Assembly (NCBI RefSeq): GCF_001318295.1
Contig: NZ_CP012665.1
Span: forward strand, 62,001 to 126,000
Source of the DNA: Candidatus Xiphinematobacter sp. Idaho Grape
GTDB taxonomy: Bacteria; Verrucomicrobiota; Verrucomicrobiia; Chthoniobacterales; Xiphinematobacteraceae
Length of the DNA stretch: 64,000 nt
Direction: 5' to 3'
The notes under the pieces were generated by a model. It was not told the origin of the DNA and made no database searches. It saw nothing but the letters and a program-made list of their open reading frames with translations. Shown here one piece after another: positions 49,204-57,837 of the stretch. The stretch's first letter is position 1. Every line of letters begins with the position of its first letter. A program made the translations under genes and the position numbers.

Positions 49204-50049
49204 AAACGGCTGCTGTAGCAGCAGACCGAATACAATCAATAGACAGGCAGAGGTGTAGAAGCTTGGTACACTAAGGAAGATAATTAAAAAAACCAGTTAT
49301 GCACGCGGGCGTACTTCGTCCATATCGATGGATGAGAATGCCAGAGGCCATTAAACTCCCGTCTATAAATGGAGGGGTCCATTGTGAGGCTATTAGAGAC
49401 GAAGTGTTTCGTAATCCAATCGTTTCTGGCAGAAGAATTTCCAGAACGGAACGAAGGAGCAAATTGGAATGGATTTGGGGCCTGATGTCTCTCAATGATC
49501 CCAGAGAAGTAAATACTACGCTGTTCTAGCTTCCAAAGGGTCTGCGGGTTTTTTTTGGAAAAGGCCAAATAATCAGTGTTAGTAGGAGGAATGCCCACAC
49601 GATATTAGACACCTCTCATTATTCCTTAGGCTGGAAGAAAGAGGGACAGGGCTACGTCAATCCGGGATGCACGAATACATTCCTGATTCTGCTGTCATCT
49701 CCTTGGCCAATCCAATCAATAGGAATCGCCCCCCTTTAAGGAGGAGGTTATGTCCATTAACCCATAGGGATTTGAAGAGTAGCATTCAACTATAGGCTTG
49801 AGCATCAGATACTTGAGAAGAATCAGTTGAGTACTTTTAGTACCCTAGGGGTCGTCGGCACCGCTGAGGTGGCCAGCTTGAACGTGGGTCTAGTGTAAGG
49901 GGGATTTGTTGGACCTGAGCTCTGATGTTAGATTGATTCGTTTTTTCAGTCGAGCACTGCCTCCTGACCTGTACCCCGCCGGAGTCCATAGCGGGGTACA
50001 GGTCAGGAGGATGATTGACCTTACGGTCTTCTCCAGCTATTTTTCCCCC
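49204..50049. other. Gap without a gene (ybeY-mnmA)
   Basis: About 850 bp. Only the strong inverted repeat at 49960-50010 stands out (listed separately). The frame upstream of the mnmA start is open back to 49906 and runs through the repeat, but has no family similarity there. Confidence 0.6.
49960..50010 (+). repeat. 20-bp perfect inverted repeat before mnmA
   Basis: The arm at 49960-49979 (CCTCCTGACCTGTACCCCGC) is exactly complementary to 49991-50010, with an 11-base loop. The right arm ends in AGGAGG, a full Shine-Dalgarno sequence, so in RNA it would be buried in the stem. The chosen mnmA start is 40 bases further on. No T-run follows, so it is not a standard terminator. It is the longest perfect inverted repeat that I noticed in the window. 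Confidence 0.85.
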
Positions 50050-51183
50050 ATGCATGCCAGTCAGAATTCGAAGGCTCCTTCCTATCTAGGCGTGGGAGGT
50101 GGCAAGCGTGTGCTTGTTGGCATGAGTGGTGGAGTAGATTCCAGTGTTGCCGCTTATCTGCTTAGGGAGGGAGGCTGGGACGTGATTGGGGTTACCATGA
50201 AAGTCTGGCCGCAGGACTGCTTATCTCGCACGGAAGATAAATGTTGCGGACCACAGGCGGTCGCGGATGCACGTAGGGTAGCGCATGTTCTTGACATACC
50301 TCACTATGTAGTGGACGAGGCTATGGACTTTGAGCGTTTAGTGATTGACTATTTCTCTAGGGAGTATCGCGCAGGACGTACGCCCAACCCATGTATCATA
50401 TGCAATGAGAAGCTTAAGTTTGGAAATCTCTGGGAGAAAGCTAAGTTTTTAGATGCTGACTATGTTGCCACCGGACACTACGCTACTATTCGTCACACAG
50501 AAACTGGGGCTATACTGTGCAAGGGAACAGATTTATCTAAGGATCAGTCCTATTTTCTATTCAGTCTTTCCCAAGAGCAACTTACAAGAGTTTTGACCCC
50601 TCTGGGAGGGATGACTAAACCCGAGGTTCGTGATATTGCACGTCAATTGGGTATGCAAGTTGCGGACAAGAAGGATAGCCAGGAAATATGTTTTATACCT
50701 AATAATGACTATAAAACCTTCCTCCAGAGCCACCTTGGTAAGAAGGAACTCCGTACGGGGGGCATCTACAATACCTCTGGCAAATATTTGGGACCTCACG
50801 ATGGGATCGAAATGTATACCGTCGGCCAACGTAAGGGCCTCCCAGGGGGGTCTCCACAGCCTCTGTATGTTGTGGATATTGATCCCGCCCACTCCCGAGT
50901 CATTGTGGGATTTGAGACAGAGTTGATTCGGGAGGAATTTGAGGTCGAAGGGATGAATTGGCTGGGAGTTCCCCTGGAGGGGAGTATAGAAGTAAGTGTT
51001 AAAATTCGCTCTACTCACCGTGGCACATTGGCTGTATTGCATCCAATGGACGGCAAGCGCGCTTTGGTACGATTGCAAGAACCACAACGTGCTATTGCTC
51101 CAGGACAAGCTGCCGTTTTCTATCATCATGATCAGGTAAGGGGTGGTGGTTGGATTTGTCGCAAAAAAACGTCGGCAGGATGA
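50050..51183 (+). CDS. mnmA: tRNA 2-thiouridylase MnmA
   Basis: Thiolates U34 of the tRNAs for Lys, Glu and Gln. The ATP-pyrophosphatase P-loop is VLVGMSGGVDSSVAAYLL (around residues 20-37). The first catalytic Cys lies in NPCIICNEKLKF and the second in SQEICFI. GQRKGLPGG is also conserved. The start is uncertain: the frame opens at 49906, the ATG at 50050 gives 377 residues, and a GTG just before LVGMSGG with GGAGGT upstream is another option. Sulfur likely comes from the cysteine desulfurase in this window. Its stop overlaps the cutA start. Confidence 0.93.
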   Translation: MHASQNSKAPSYLGVGGGKRVLVGMSGGVDSSVAAYLLREGGWDVIGVTMKVWPQDCLSRTEDKCCGPQAVADARRVAHVLDIPHYVVDEAMDFERLVIDYFSREYRAGRTPNPCIICNEKLKFGNLWEKAKFLDADYVATGHYATIRHTETGAILCKGTDLSKDQSYFLFSLSQEQLTRVLTPLGGMTKPEVRDIARQLGMQVADKKDSQEICFIPNNDYKTFLQSHLGKKELRTGGIYNTSGKYLGPHDGIEMYTVGQRKGLPGGSPQPLYVVDIDPAHSRVIVGFETELIREEFEVEGMNWLGVPLEGSIEVSVKIRSTHRGTLAVLHPMDGKRALVRLQEPQRAIAPGQAAVFYHHDQVRGGGWICRKKTSAG

Positions 51184-51506
51184 TTCAGCTTGTTCTAACC
51201 ACATTCCCAAGTTCTGTTCAGGCTAGACAAACTGCACGCCAGCTTGTGCAAGCTCGTCTGGCTGCCTGTGGCACCGTCCTCCCGGGAGCAATCTCTATCT
51301 ATACCTGGAATGGAAATTTAGAAGAGAATCGGGAATGCCTCCTTCTACTGAAAACTACTACGGATTGTGTGGAAAGACTTCAGGTCGAAATTCAGAGAAT
51401 GCACCCCTATAATGTGCCAGAAATCCTATCGTTTAAGGCAGATTCCTGCTTTGCTGCCTATGCTGTTTGGATCAGGCAGTCTTGCACACAAAGTGAAGGG
51501 GGATGA
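51180..51506 (+). CDS. cutA: Divalent-cation tolerance protein CutA
   Basis: Small trimeric protein linked to copper and divalent-metal tolerance; its molecular role is unclear. The ATG at 51180 overlaps the mnmA stop (ATGA). Signature LAACGTVLPGAISIYTWNG (about residues 22-40), LLLLKTT and HPYNVPEILSF follow. The length of 108 is normal. Co-translation with mnmA is likely but a functional link is not known. Confidence 0.92.
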   Translation: MIQLVLTTFPSSVQARQTARQLVQARLAACGTVLPGAISIYTWNGNLEENRECLLLLKTTTDCVERLQVEIQRMHPYNVPEILSFKADSCFAAYAVWIRQSCTQSEGG

Positions 51507-52022
51507 GGGGATGGCAAACCTGTCTTTTGGAAGAGCACAGAACTAGGCTTTTTCTAATTGCTGCTTTTTAGGACGCTAGTTGCCTTGGGAATAACGACCA
51601 AAAGGCAAGAGGGACGGTTTGTTTCTCCCTTAACGCAAATTCCCGTCCCGCTGCGTCCTTTCCACAGCCGCGGAAAAACTAAATTGACATCCGTAGTCTT
51701 TATTATCGCCTCCGCCCAACAACCCAGCCCTTGACATGCCAGCACGCACTCCGGAGAGTCCAAGATTAATGTCCTCTTCTTTCTGAAGAGTTCGTATCCT
51801 GGTCAGACTGGGTAACACTCCCCTTTGGTCCACTGCTTCATGAGCGTTTGGGCCGTTTCCAGAAGCAATCGCCTTCTGCAGAATTTTCGGCTGGGAGGGG
51901 AAGGACTAATTCTTGCAATGTATGAGTACTTGGAGGTAACCCTAAGTACTACTTTCCGTTTCCTGGAAGGACAAACAGATTCTCACCCGCTACACCCTTA
52001 GATCTACAAAGGCGAACTTGCT
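51507..52022. other. Gap without a gene (cutA-trpC)
   Basis: 516 bp. Minus-strand frames (51554-51763, 51630-51833) look accidental. No terminator with a clear T-run, tRNA or leader peptide was recognised. Confidence 0.6.
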
Positions 52023-52847
52023 ATGACTTTCCTTGAAGAAATCTTGAAGGCCGTGCGGAAAGAGCTTAGTTCGGCAAAAATACAACGCACGCCTGCAGAT
52101 TTACGGTCGATGGTAGCAGATGCACCACCAGTTATTGCGTTGGATCAGAAATTGAGGAGCAGCTTTTGTCTTATTGCTGAAATTAAAGAAAAATCTCCTA
52201 GCGTGGGGCCTATGCGCGCTGAAAATGTCAAAAGTGCACCAGAGGCCTACGAGGAGGCCTCTATCGTGCAGGCTATCTCTGTGCTTACAAACTTCTCCTA
52301 CTTTGGCATGTCCATCCAGAAGCTGGGAGAGATCCGCAAGAATTCCTCAAAACCGATTTTGCGCAAGGATTTTATCGTAGAAGAATACCAAATCTGGGAA
52401 GCTCGCGCCTTTGGTGCAGATGCCCTGCTGCTGATGGCAAATGTGCTAGATGTTCCCCGCCTTCGTGGTTTCTATGATCTATGCCGTGAGTTAGGTATGG
52501 AAGCTCTTTTCGAGGTCCATACCGATGAAGAAATTCATCTCCTTCCACCAGACGCAAAAATAGTGGGAATTAACAGCAGAAGGTTTAAGGATAAAGGGGG
52601 CTTTGTTGGGGTTACAGGCATGTCAAATGAAGATCTTAGCGTCAACCTAGACGCTTTTCAGCTCGTCGAAAAGCTACCGGTGGCGGCTATCCGAGTGGCG
52701 GAGAGTGGACTTTCTCCCTCGATGTTGGGCCATGTGCGTGGGAAATTTCAAGCTGCCCTGGTCGGCACTTCGTTGCTGCGTGATAACCTGGGGGTGCGGG
52801 CTGGCCTTGCAGACTTTGAAAAACAACTCTCTTGCGGTAAGTCTTAG
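52023..52847 (+). CDS. trpC: Indole-3-glycerol phosphate synthase
   Basis: Closes the indole ring in tryptophan synthesis. TIM barrel with the catalytic Lys in IAEIKEKSPS (about residue 55), the second Lys in PILRKDFIVEEYQIWEA, GINSRRFKD near 182 for the usual GINNRNL, and RVAESGLSP with the catalytic Glu near 224. The phosphate loop ALVGTSLLR is present. Length 274. It stands alone, with more than 500 bp of empty sequence on each side; trpD is about 8 kb upstream. Confidence 0.95.
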   Translation: MTFLEEILKAVRKELSSAKIQRTPADLRSMVADAPPVIALDQKLRSSFCLIAEIKEKSPSVGPMRAENVKSAPEAYEEASIVQAISVLTNFSYFGMSIQKLGEIRKNSSKPILRKDFIVEEYQIWEARAFGADALLLMANVLDVPRLRGFYDLCRELGMEALFEVHTDEEIHLLPPDAKIVGINSRRFKDKGGFVGVTGMSNEDLSVNLDAFQLVEKLPVAAIRVAESGLSPSMLGHVRGKFQAALVGTSLLRDNLGVRAGLADFEKQLSCGKS

Positions 52848-53478
52848 CTCGATGCTGTAACTTTACGTGCACCTTCTCTGGTACTGGTTCCTGTTGGAAA
52901 AGACTGTAAGCTTGTAAGTTACTCTTACTTCCAGTAGGGTCTCGCCTGTCTCATCCGAGCGAGTGCTCATATGTAGGAACTGAAAGAATGGGAAATTAAA
53001 ACTGCAACATTCGGGAAATCTTTCGCGTTGTTTCCTCCGTGCTTGCTCATTGAGCTGTGGTGCACCCATACCCCGCCCATTCTGCCAGATTTTTCTTGTT
53101 TTGTCCAAATGTCTCCTCCGGACGACCGTTCCATCCATTTTGCTGCTTATGCTTATTCAGGACGGACTTTTAACTCAGGGTATACCGGGTTTCGTATGGA
53201 GCAGGTAGCCTCAGCCGTTGTAGAATATCAGCTGCTGTCTCTCTGTAAGCACAAATGACCCCGCGTTGTTTTTCGGCATTTCCTTGGCGGATGCGACATT
53301 TTCAATGGTCTTGAGATGCTAGGAATGATCATCTTTTCTGCGCATAGAATTCTCGCTACATTTGAAAATTACCCTGTCCTTCTATTGCTCCCCCTTTTTT
53401 TAAGGGGGCGTAGGGGTCAGTGGTAGATTAGCGATCCATTTACCGTTTTTCTCTCTAGCGCAATCCTTAAAAATTTGC
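52848..53478. other. Gap without a gene (trpC toward ruvB)
   Basis: About 630 bp up to the doubtful small membrane frame. It contains a hairpin CCCCCTT/AAGGGGG (53390-53408) with a T5 loop. Frames at 52863-53138 (-) and 53028-53258 (+) have no recognisable family. No RNA gene found. Confidence 0.55.
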
Positions 53479-53730
53479 TTGAGCCAGAATGGATTTCTTT
53501 ACCCATATTTCTTGCTTTTTATTCCAGTTGGTTGGGGGTACAGTAGCAGCCCTGGTCTTTTTATCAACGGACCTTGGGATGTACTCTTCTGTCTTATTCC
53601 AATTGCCATATGTTTTCTCTGTCTTTTAAAAGTTTTGCTTTTGACAGGACTAGTGGTTTGTTTCTGGGTGACGTCCCTTTGTGTTGCTTATCCACACTGC
53701 TTCTCCTTATCGGAGGGTTGTTTCTCTTAG
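53479..53730 (+). CDS. Doubtful small membrane protein before ruvB
   Basis: An 83-codon frame from a TTG with no clear ribosome-binding site. The product is very hydrophobic (PIAICFLCLLKVLLLTGLVV) and would cross the membrane twice. Its stop touches the GTG start of ruvB with no gap, which could mean an operon member. A neighbouring frame (53574-53756) is also hydrophobic, so this may be the frame-shifted remains of a membrane-protein gene. No family recognised. Confidence 0.25.
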   Translation: MSQNGFLYPYFLLFIPVGWGYSSSPGLFINGPWDVLFCLIPIAICFLCLLKVLLLTGLVVCFWVTSLCVAYPHCFSLSEGCFS

Positions 53731-54732
53731 GTGAAAGGCCATCAAGAAATACCTAATACATCACTAGACTCTCTACGCCCTTCCGTATTTGAACAGTTTT
53801 ATGGTCAAGAGAAGGCCGTAGGGCGGTTGCAACTAATGGTGGAGGCGGCGCAGAAGCGTGGAGATGTTCTGCGACACATCCTTCTGAGTGGTCCGCCCGG
53901 CTTAGGAAAGACTACGCTGGCTAACATTATCGGCGGTACTGTGGGCACTAATGTAAAGACCACTAGTGGACCTCTACTAGAAAAAGCGGGGGACCTTGTA
54001 GGTCTCTTGACGGATGTACCACATGGGGGGGTGTTGTTCATTGATGAAATACACCGCTTACAACCTGCCATTGAGGAATATCTCTATTCTGCCATGGAGG
54101 ATTTTAGGCTGGATATTGTTATTGATCAAGGTCCTAGTGCGCGCAGTATCCGTCTCAATCTCGCTAAGTTCACTCTTATCGGAGCTACTACCCGTTCTGG
54201 GATGATTTCATCCCCACTACGTTCTCGATTTGATATGACCTGCAGATTGGATTACTATAGCGTCACTCATCTACAAAAGATTGTAGAACGTAGCGCTAGT
54301 TTGCTAGACCTTCCTATCGACGCAGCTAGTGCCTCGGAAATCGCCCGTCGCTCCCGTGGCACTCCGCGCATTGCTAACAACTTGCTCCACTGGGTGCGAG
54401 ATTATGCTCAAGTTCGATTTTCCGGCATTGTCACTCAGGAGATAGTTGTTCGAGCACTGACAATGCTAGAAATCGATGAGGAAGGTGTCGACAGAATGGA
54501 CAAGCACATTCTAGAGGTTCTTATTGGCAAGTTTGATGGGGGACCGGTTGGAATAAATTCACTTGCAGTGGCTGTTGGAGAGGAAGTAGGGACACTAGAG
54601 GAAGTACATGAGCCGTATCTAATTATGCAGGGATACCTCCAACGTACAGCTCATGGGCGTGTCGCTACTGCACGCGCCTACCAGAAAATCGGTATTTCCT
54701 CTCCCGTACCACATGAGTCCATTCCAAAGTAG
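53731..54732 (+). CDS. ruvB: Holliday junction branch-migration helicase RuvB
   Basis: AAA+ motor that, with RuvA, moves Holliday junctions in recombination repair. [18 protein letters not shown] at the start, Walker [13 protein letters not shown] (about residues 54-65), Walker B FIDEIHRL, sensor [10 protein letters not shown] and sensor [13 protein letters not shown]; the C-terminal winged helix is complete. Length 333, GTG start at 53731. ruvA and ruvC are not in the window. Confidence 0.97.
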   Translation: MKGHQEIPNTSLDSLRPSVFEQFYGQEKAVGRLQLMVEAAQKRGDVLRHILLSGPPGLGKTTLANIIGGTVGTNVKTTSGPLLEKAGDLVGLLTDVPHGGVLFIDEIHRLQPAIEEYLYSAMEDFRLDIVIDQGPSARSIRLNLAKFTLIGATTRSGMISSPLRSRFDMTCRLDYYSVTHLQKIVERSASLLDLPIDAASASEIARRSRGTPRIANNLLHWVRDYAQVRFSGIVTQEIVVRALTMLEIDEEGVDRMDKHILEVLIGKFDGGPVGINSLAVAVGEEVGTLEEVHEPYLIMQGYLQRTAHGRVATARAYQKIGISSPVPHESIPK

Positions 54733-55696
54733 GAATCATGGGCTTCCATTCTGAATAGAAGCTAAGGTTCATTTCATCCGGCTAAGAAAAGACCGTTCGA
54801 GGTAATTGATCATCTATCCCTGGAGGGTTTTTGTATCATTACCGTTTGGCTTTTCTCCCCGCCTCATTCGGTTTCTCGAGAAGCCTGCGTGGCCTAAACA
54901 CAACAGGAATACACTCATACAGGCGCAATACGAATCCTGATAGCATCAGGAATTTAGTTCAGTTCTTCACTCCTAGCAGAGAGCAGGCGAGAGGCTACAT
55001 AGCTGGCACCCTTCCTCAGGGAGAACCCAACCCCACTCGCAGTACTATTCTCCCCTGAAGCCATAGTCATGTTATTCCCTTCGAAGTAGAGCATCAATGC
55101 TACCCTAGATACTCTACATAAAGGTTTATATAGACTATAAAGAACACTGGCGGATCTGCCCTTAGGGCCGGAGGTTATTTTCCCATTTAGTAGCAGATTA
55201 AATTCTCAGTGTGTCACACTCTACACTAGGAAGTGCCTTCGGAAAGAATACACATATGCTGGACAGAACTTAGCCATCCATCTAGATCCTCTTTCCATCA
55301 GTGATGGTACTGGGATCCACTTGCTAAGCTAATACGATCACCTGGTTCTAGGTACTAGCACAGGGGGTATAGCCTTTTTGCAGGAGAGTTGCAAACGTTT
55401 CTTCTGAAAGGTTAAGTGCTAATGAAGTCTGCCTGCCCCCATGCATGGGGCGTACAGGCAGTTTTTTGGAAGTAAGACGAGAAAATCCTGCAGGAAGCAT
55501 GCTCTGGTGTAGGACTGCACCGCACTGGGCATGGCCACAATCCATCCAAGAGACAACTTTTGGTAAACCCCCCATCAGCATTAAGTTTAGGGTGTCAGCT
55601 CTTCATAATTTATGGTGAAAACTATGCCTCATTTATGATTCCCGTCGATGGGGGCTATTGGTTATTTTCTCGCAGCTTCCTCTCCTATTTATTAGG
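54733..55696. other. Gap with a terminator but no recognised gene (ruvB-hpf)
   Basis: About 960 bp, the longest gap here. It holds a strong plus-strand terminator-like hairpin (55429-55467, listed separately) although no gene precedes it for 700 bp. A 77-codon minus-strand frame (55348-55581) passes through that hairpin and is probably accidental. I looked for RNase P RNA, tmRNA and 6S signatures and saw none. Confidence 0.55.
55429..55467 (+). terminator. Intrinsic terminator without an obvious upstream gene
   Basis: CTGCCTG (55429-55435) pairs with CAGGCAG (55455-55461); inside, CCCCATG/CATGGGG (55437-55450) can extend the structure. Six T residues follow (55462-55467). This is a good rho-independent terminator on the plus strand, roughly 700 bp after ruvB, so it may end a small RNA or a long ruvB 3' tail. 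Confidence 0.65.
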
Positions 55697-56059
55697 ATGC
55701 GTTTTATGCACATTCATCTCAGTCCTCGGCATCTAGTTCTAACTGCCGCTATTCATTCGTATGTAGCAAACAAAATTTCTCACTTAGAAGAGATGACAGA
55801 GCAGATCCTAGCAGCTCATGTGGTTCTTCTCCATGATGAGACACGAACGAAAAAATATGTAATTAAGGTTCACCTAGCAATTCCAGGTCCAGACATTTAC
55901 GCAGAAGATGCTGAGGACGACCTTTATGCTGCTATCGATAAGGTCTCCACAAAGCTAGCAAGGCTTTTGCGTAAGCGTAAGACAAAAATCCAAGAACGGA
56001 AGAAGCACATTTCACAACTTGCAAAGGAGAGCAGTAAACGTGGATATGGAAGACGGTAG
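55697..56059 (+). CDS. hpf: Ribosome hibernation-promoting factor (HPF/YfiA family, short form)
   Basis: Binds the 30S decoding centre and silences ribosomes in stationary phase. Short-form HPF of about 120 residues: IHLSPRHLVLTAAIHSYV at the start, beta-strand HVVLLHDETRTKKYVIKV (about 40-57), EDAEDDLYAAIDKV, and a basic tail KRKTKIQERKK. The frame is open to 55658; the ATG at 55697 is preferred because an AGGAT lies just upstream, and the ATG at 55706 is also possible. It fits with RsfS, a second ribosome silencer in this window. Confidence 0.9.
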   Translation: MRFMHIHLSPRHLVLTAAIHSYVANKISHLEEMTEQILAAHVVLLHDETRTKKYVIKVHLAIPGPDIYAEDAEDDLYAAIDKVSTKLARLLRKRKTKIQERKKHISQLAKESSKRGYGRR

Positions 56060-56692
56060 AGTAATGACAGCTCTTTAGAAGTGGGTATCAGCCAAAAGTT
56101 TTCAGGTGACCTTGCAGTTCATACTTCGTCCTCTAACTGGAGAGGGAGGATGGCACGAGTATAACCACAACAGCTTCGCCAAGGTTAGCCTGCAGATTTT
56201 CTTTTCAAGTCTTCAGCGCGAGGAATCTGCTGATGATCACGGTCTCGTTATGGCGGTCCGTACTTGCTGAGAAGTAGCTCGCAGCAGAGATTACCTTCCG
56301 GGATTACTTTGTTGCTTTCCCTATAGAAATCTCTTGAATGAAAGGGCTTGGACGTATTCGCAGGGTGACTACCAATGGAGAATTTTGTACTCTGGCATTT
56401 ACTATACTGGATGCCTGGTTTCCTTGACTCTCTGTGGTGGAAGGGGTTGCTTTTACCTCTTCCCCTCTCCCAGAGAAAAGACGGCAGTATTCTACTTCTA
56501 CTGCATCGTGCTAGATGAAGACAAAAAACAAATATTCTGCCTAAAATGAAGGGAACACGAGAGTTTGTTGCAGACCAAAGGGCAGACCTCAACAAGTCAG
56601 AGGTCTATTCAGACTATAGATCTAATAGGTTTTTGCTTCTTCCAAGAATCTAAACCATGGGAAGTAAAAAGTGAAAAGTAGGAGCTGAAGTC
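56060..56692. other. Gap without a gene (hpf-pheA)
   Basis: 633 bp. No convincing frame, RNA or terminator. A 115-codon minus-strand frame (56248-56595) has no family similarity and looks accidental. Confidence 0.6.
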
Positions 56693-57580
56693 ATGGCTGA
56701 CACAATGCCCATTATCCAACAGAAGGCAGCCTCTGCTGCAGAAACTCCCGTTAAATTGGAAACGCTGAGAGAACAAATTGATGCAGTAGATGCACAGATT
56801 TTATCACTTTTAAACAAACGTGTGACTATGGTTCGCAGGATAGGAGAGCTAAAGCAGCAGGAAGGTCTTCCCATCTACGCTCCCGATAGGGAGGAGAAAT
56901 TGCTTCGCCACTTAGTAGAAAAAAACAATAGCGCTTTATCTGCAGCATCGGTTCATGCTATCTATCGGGAGATTATCTCTGCCTGCCGCGCCCTGGAAAA
57001 GGAGGTAGTGGTGGCCTGTTTAGGACTTGCAGCTGGAATAACTCATCAGGCGGCCTGTCGTCGTTTTGGTTCTACTGTGCAATATGCCTTTTGTCAGGAA
57101 GCTGCGGAGGTGTTCAGACGAGTTACTAAAAATGAAGCGGATTGTGGAGTAATCCCTATCGCTACTGGTACTACTGAAGTAAGAAGTTCAGTAGCAGCAC
57201 AACTATTAAGTGACTTAGCAAGGACTGAGCTAAGCATATGTGCCGAAATCTCACTAGATTCTAGGAATGGGGGGAGTGATCGGTTTTTAGTCCTCAATCG
57301 CGTTCCGACCCTCCCTTCGGGAGCGGATCGCACACTTGTCTTGCTTCGCTTGGAAAACAAACCTGGAGCACTAGCTACCTTAGAGTCTTTCAAGGAGCAT
57401 TCCACTAGTTTTACCCCGTTAGCCAGTCAATCATCCACTGAGAAGAACGGTACTGGAGACCTTTTCTTCCTAATGGAAGCAGAAGGGCACAGCACGCAGC
57501 TACAAGCTAGCAACTCCCTTCTAGAGCTATCCAGATACTGTCTGACTGTAAAAATTCTAGGCAGCTATCCTAGGCAATAG
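56693..57580 (+). CDS. pheA: Chorismate mutase with a decayed prephenate dehydratase domain and ACT domain
   Basis: Bifunctional PheA turns chorismate into phenylpyruvate. The AroQ chorismate mutase domain (22-103) looks intact: LREQIDAVDAQILSLL, KRVTMVRRIGELK. The dehydratase part (106-203) is shortened by roughly 70-80 residues between CAEISL and RFLVL, and its motifs have changed: GPxGT reads GLAAG (111-115), the ENS of PIENSTEG reads ATG (PIATGTTE, 155-162), and the catalytic TRF reads DRF (196-198). The ACT domain (211-293) lacks ESRP (LASQSS). It ends LGSYPRQ like normal PheA. The open frame implies it is still used, perhaps as a mutase only. The total of 295 residues compares with about 360-390. 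Confidence 0.85.
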   Translation: MADTMPIIQQKAASAAETPVKLETLREQIDAVDAQILSLLNKRVTMVRRIGELKQQEGLPIYAPDREEKLLRHLVEKNNSALSAASVHAIYREIISACRALEKEVVVACLGLAAGITHQAACRRFGSTVQYAFCQEAAEVFRRVTKNEADCGVIPIATGTTEVRSSVAAQLLSDLARTELSICAEISLDSRNGGSDRFLVLNRVPTLPSGADRTLVLLRLENKPGALATLESFKEHSTSFTPLASQSSTEKNGTGDLFFLMEAEGHSTQLQASNSLLELSRYCLTVKILGSYPRQ

Positions 57581-57837
57581 TACGGTGGAATTAACACGCG
57601 AACATCATGACTTAGGGTACTGCACCAACAATAAAGGGAAAGGAGAATAACAAAATCCAAATTTTGGGCACGGACTAGCATGATAGTCAAGAGACTAGGT
57701 GGGCTATACAAGTTCATTCTATGATAGTACTATCCAACTGATAGTGGGTGTCGCCGCGGGTTGTGTGTGGTAGGCCAAATGGGGTTAAGGAACGCTTGTC
57801 TAGGCATCTCACGCGCAGGGCGCAGATAAGGGGGGAT

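Noticed and set aside
55340-55430. Glycine riboswitch before hpf
   Set aside because: GGAGAG and a few nearby bases are suggestive, but the core (GCCGAAGGAGCAA-like) and the second aptamer are missing.
55348-55581. 77-codon minus-strand frame as a gene
   Set aside because: It runs through a strong plus-strand terminator hairpin and has no family similarity or ribosome-binding site.
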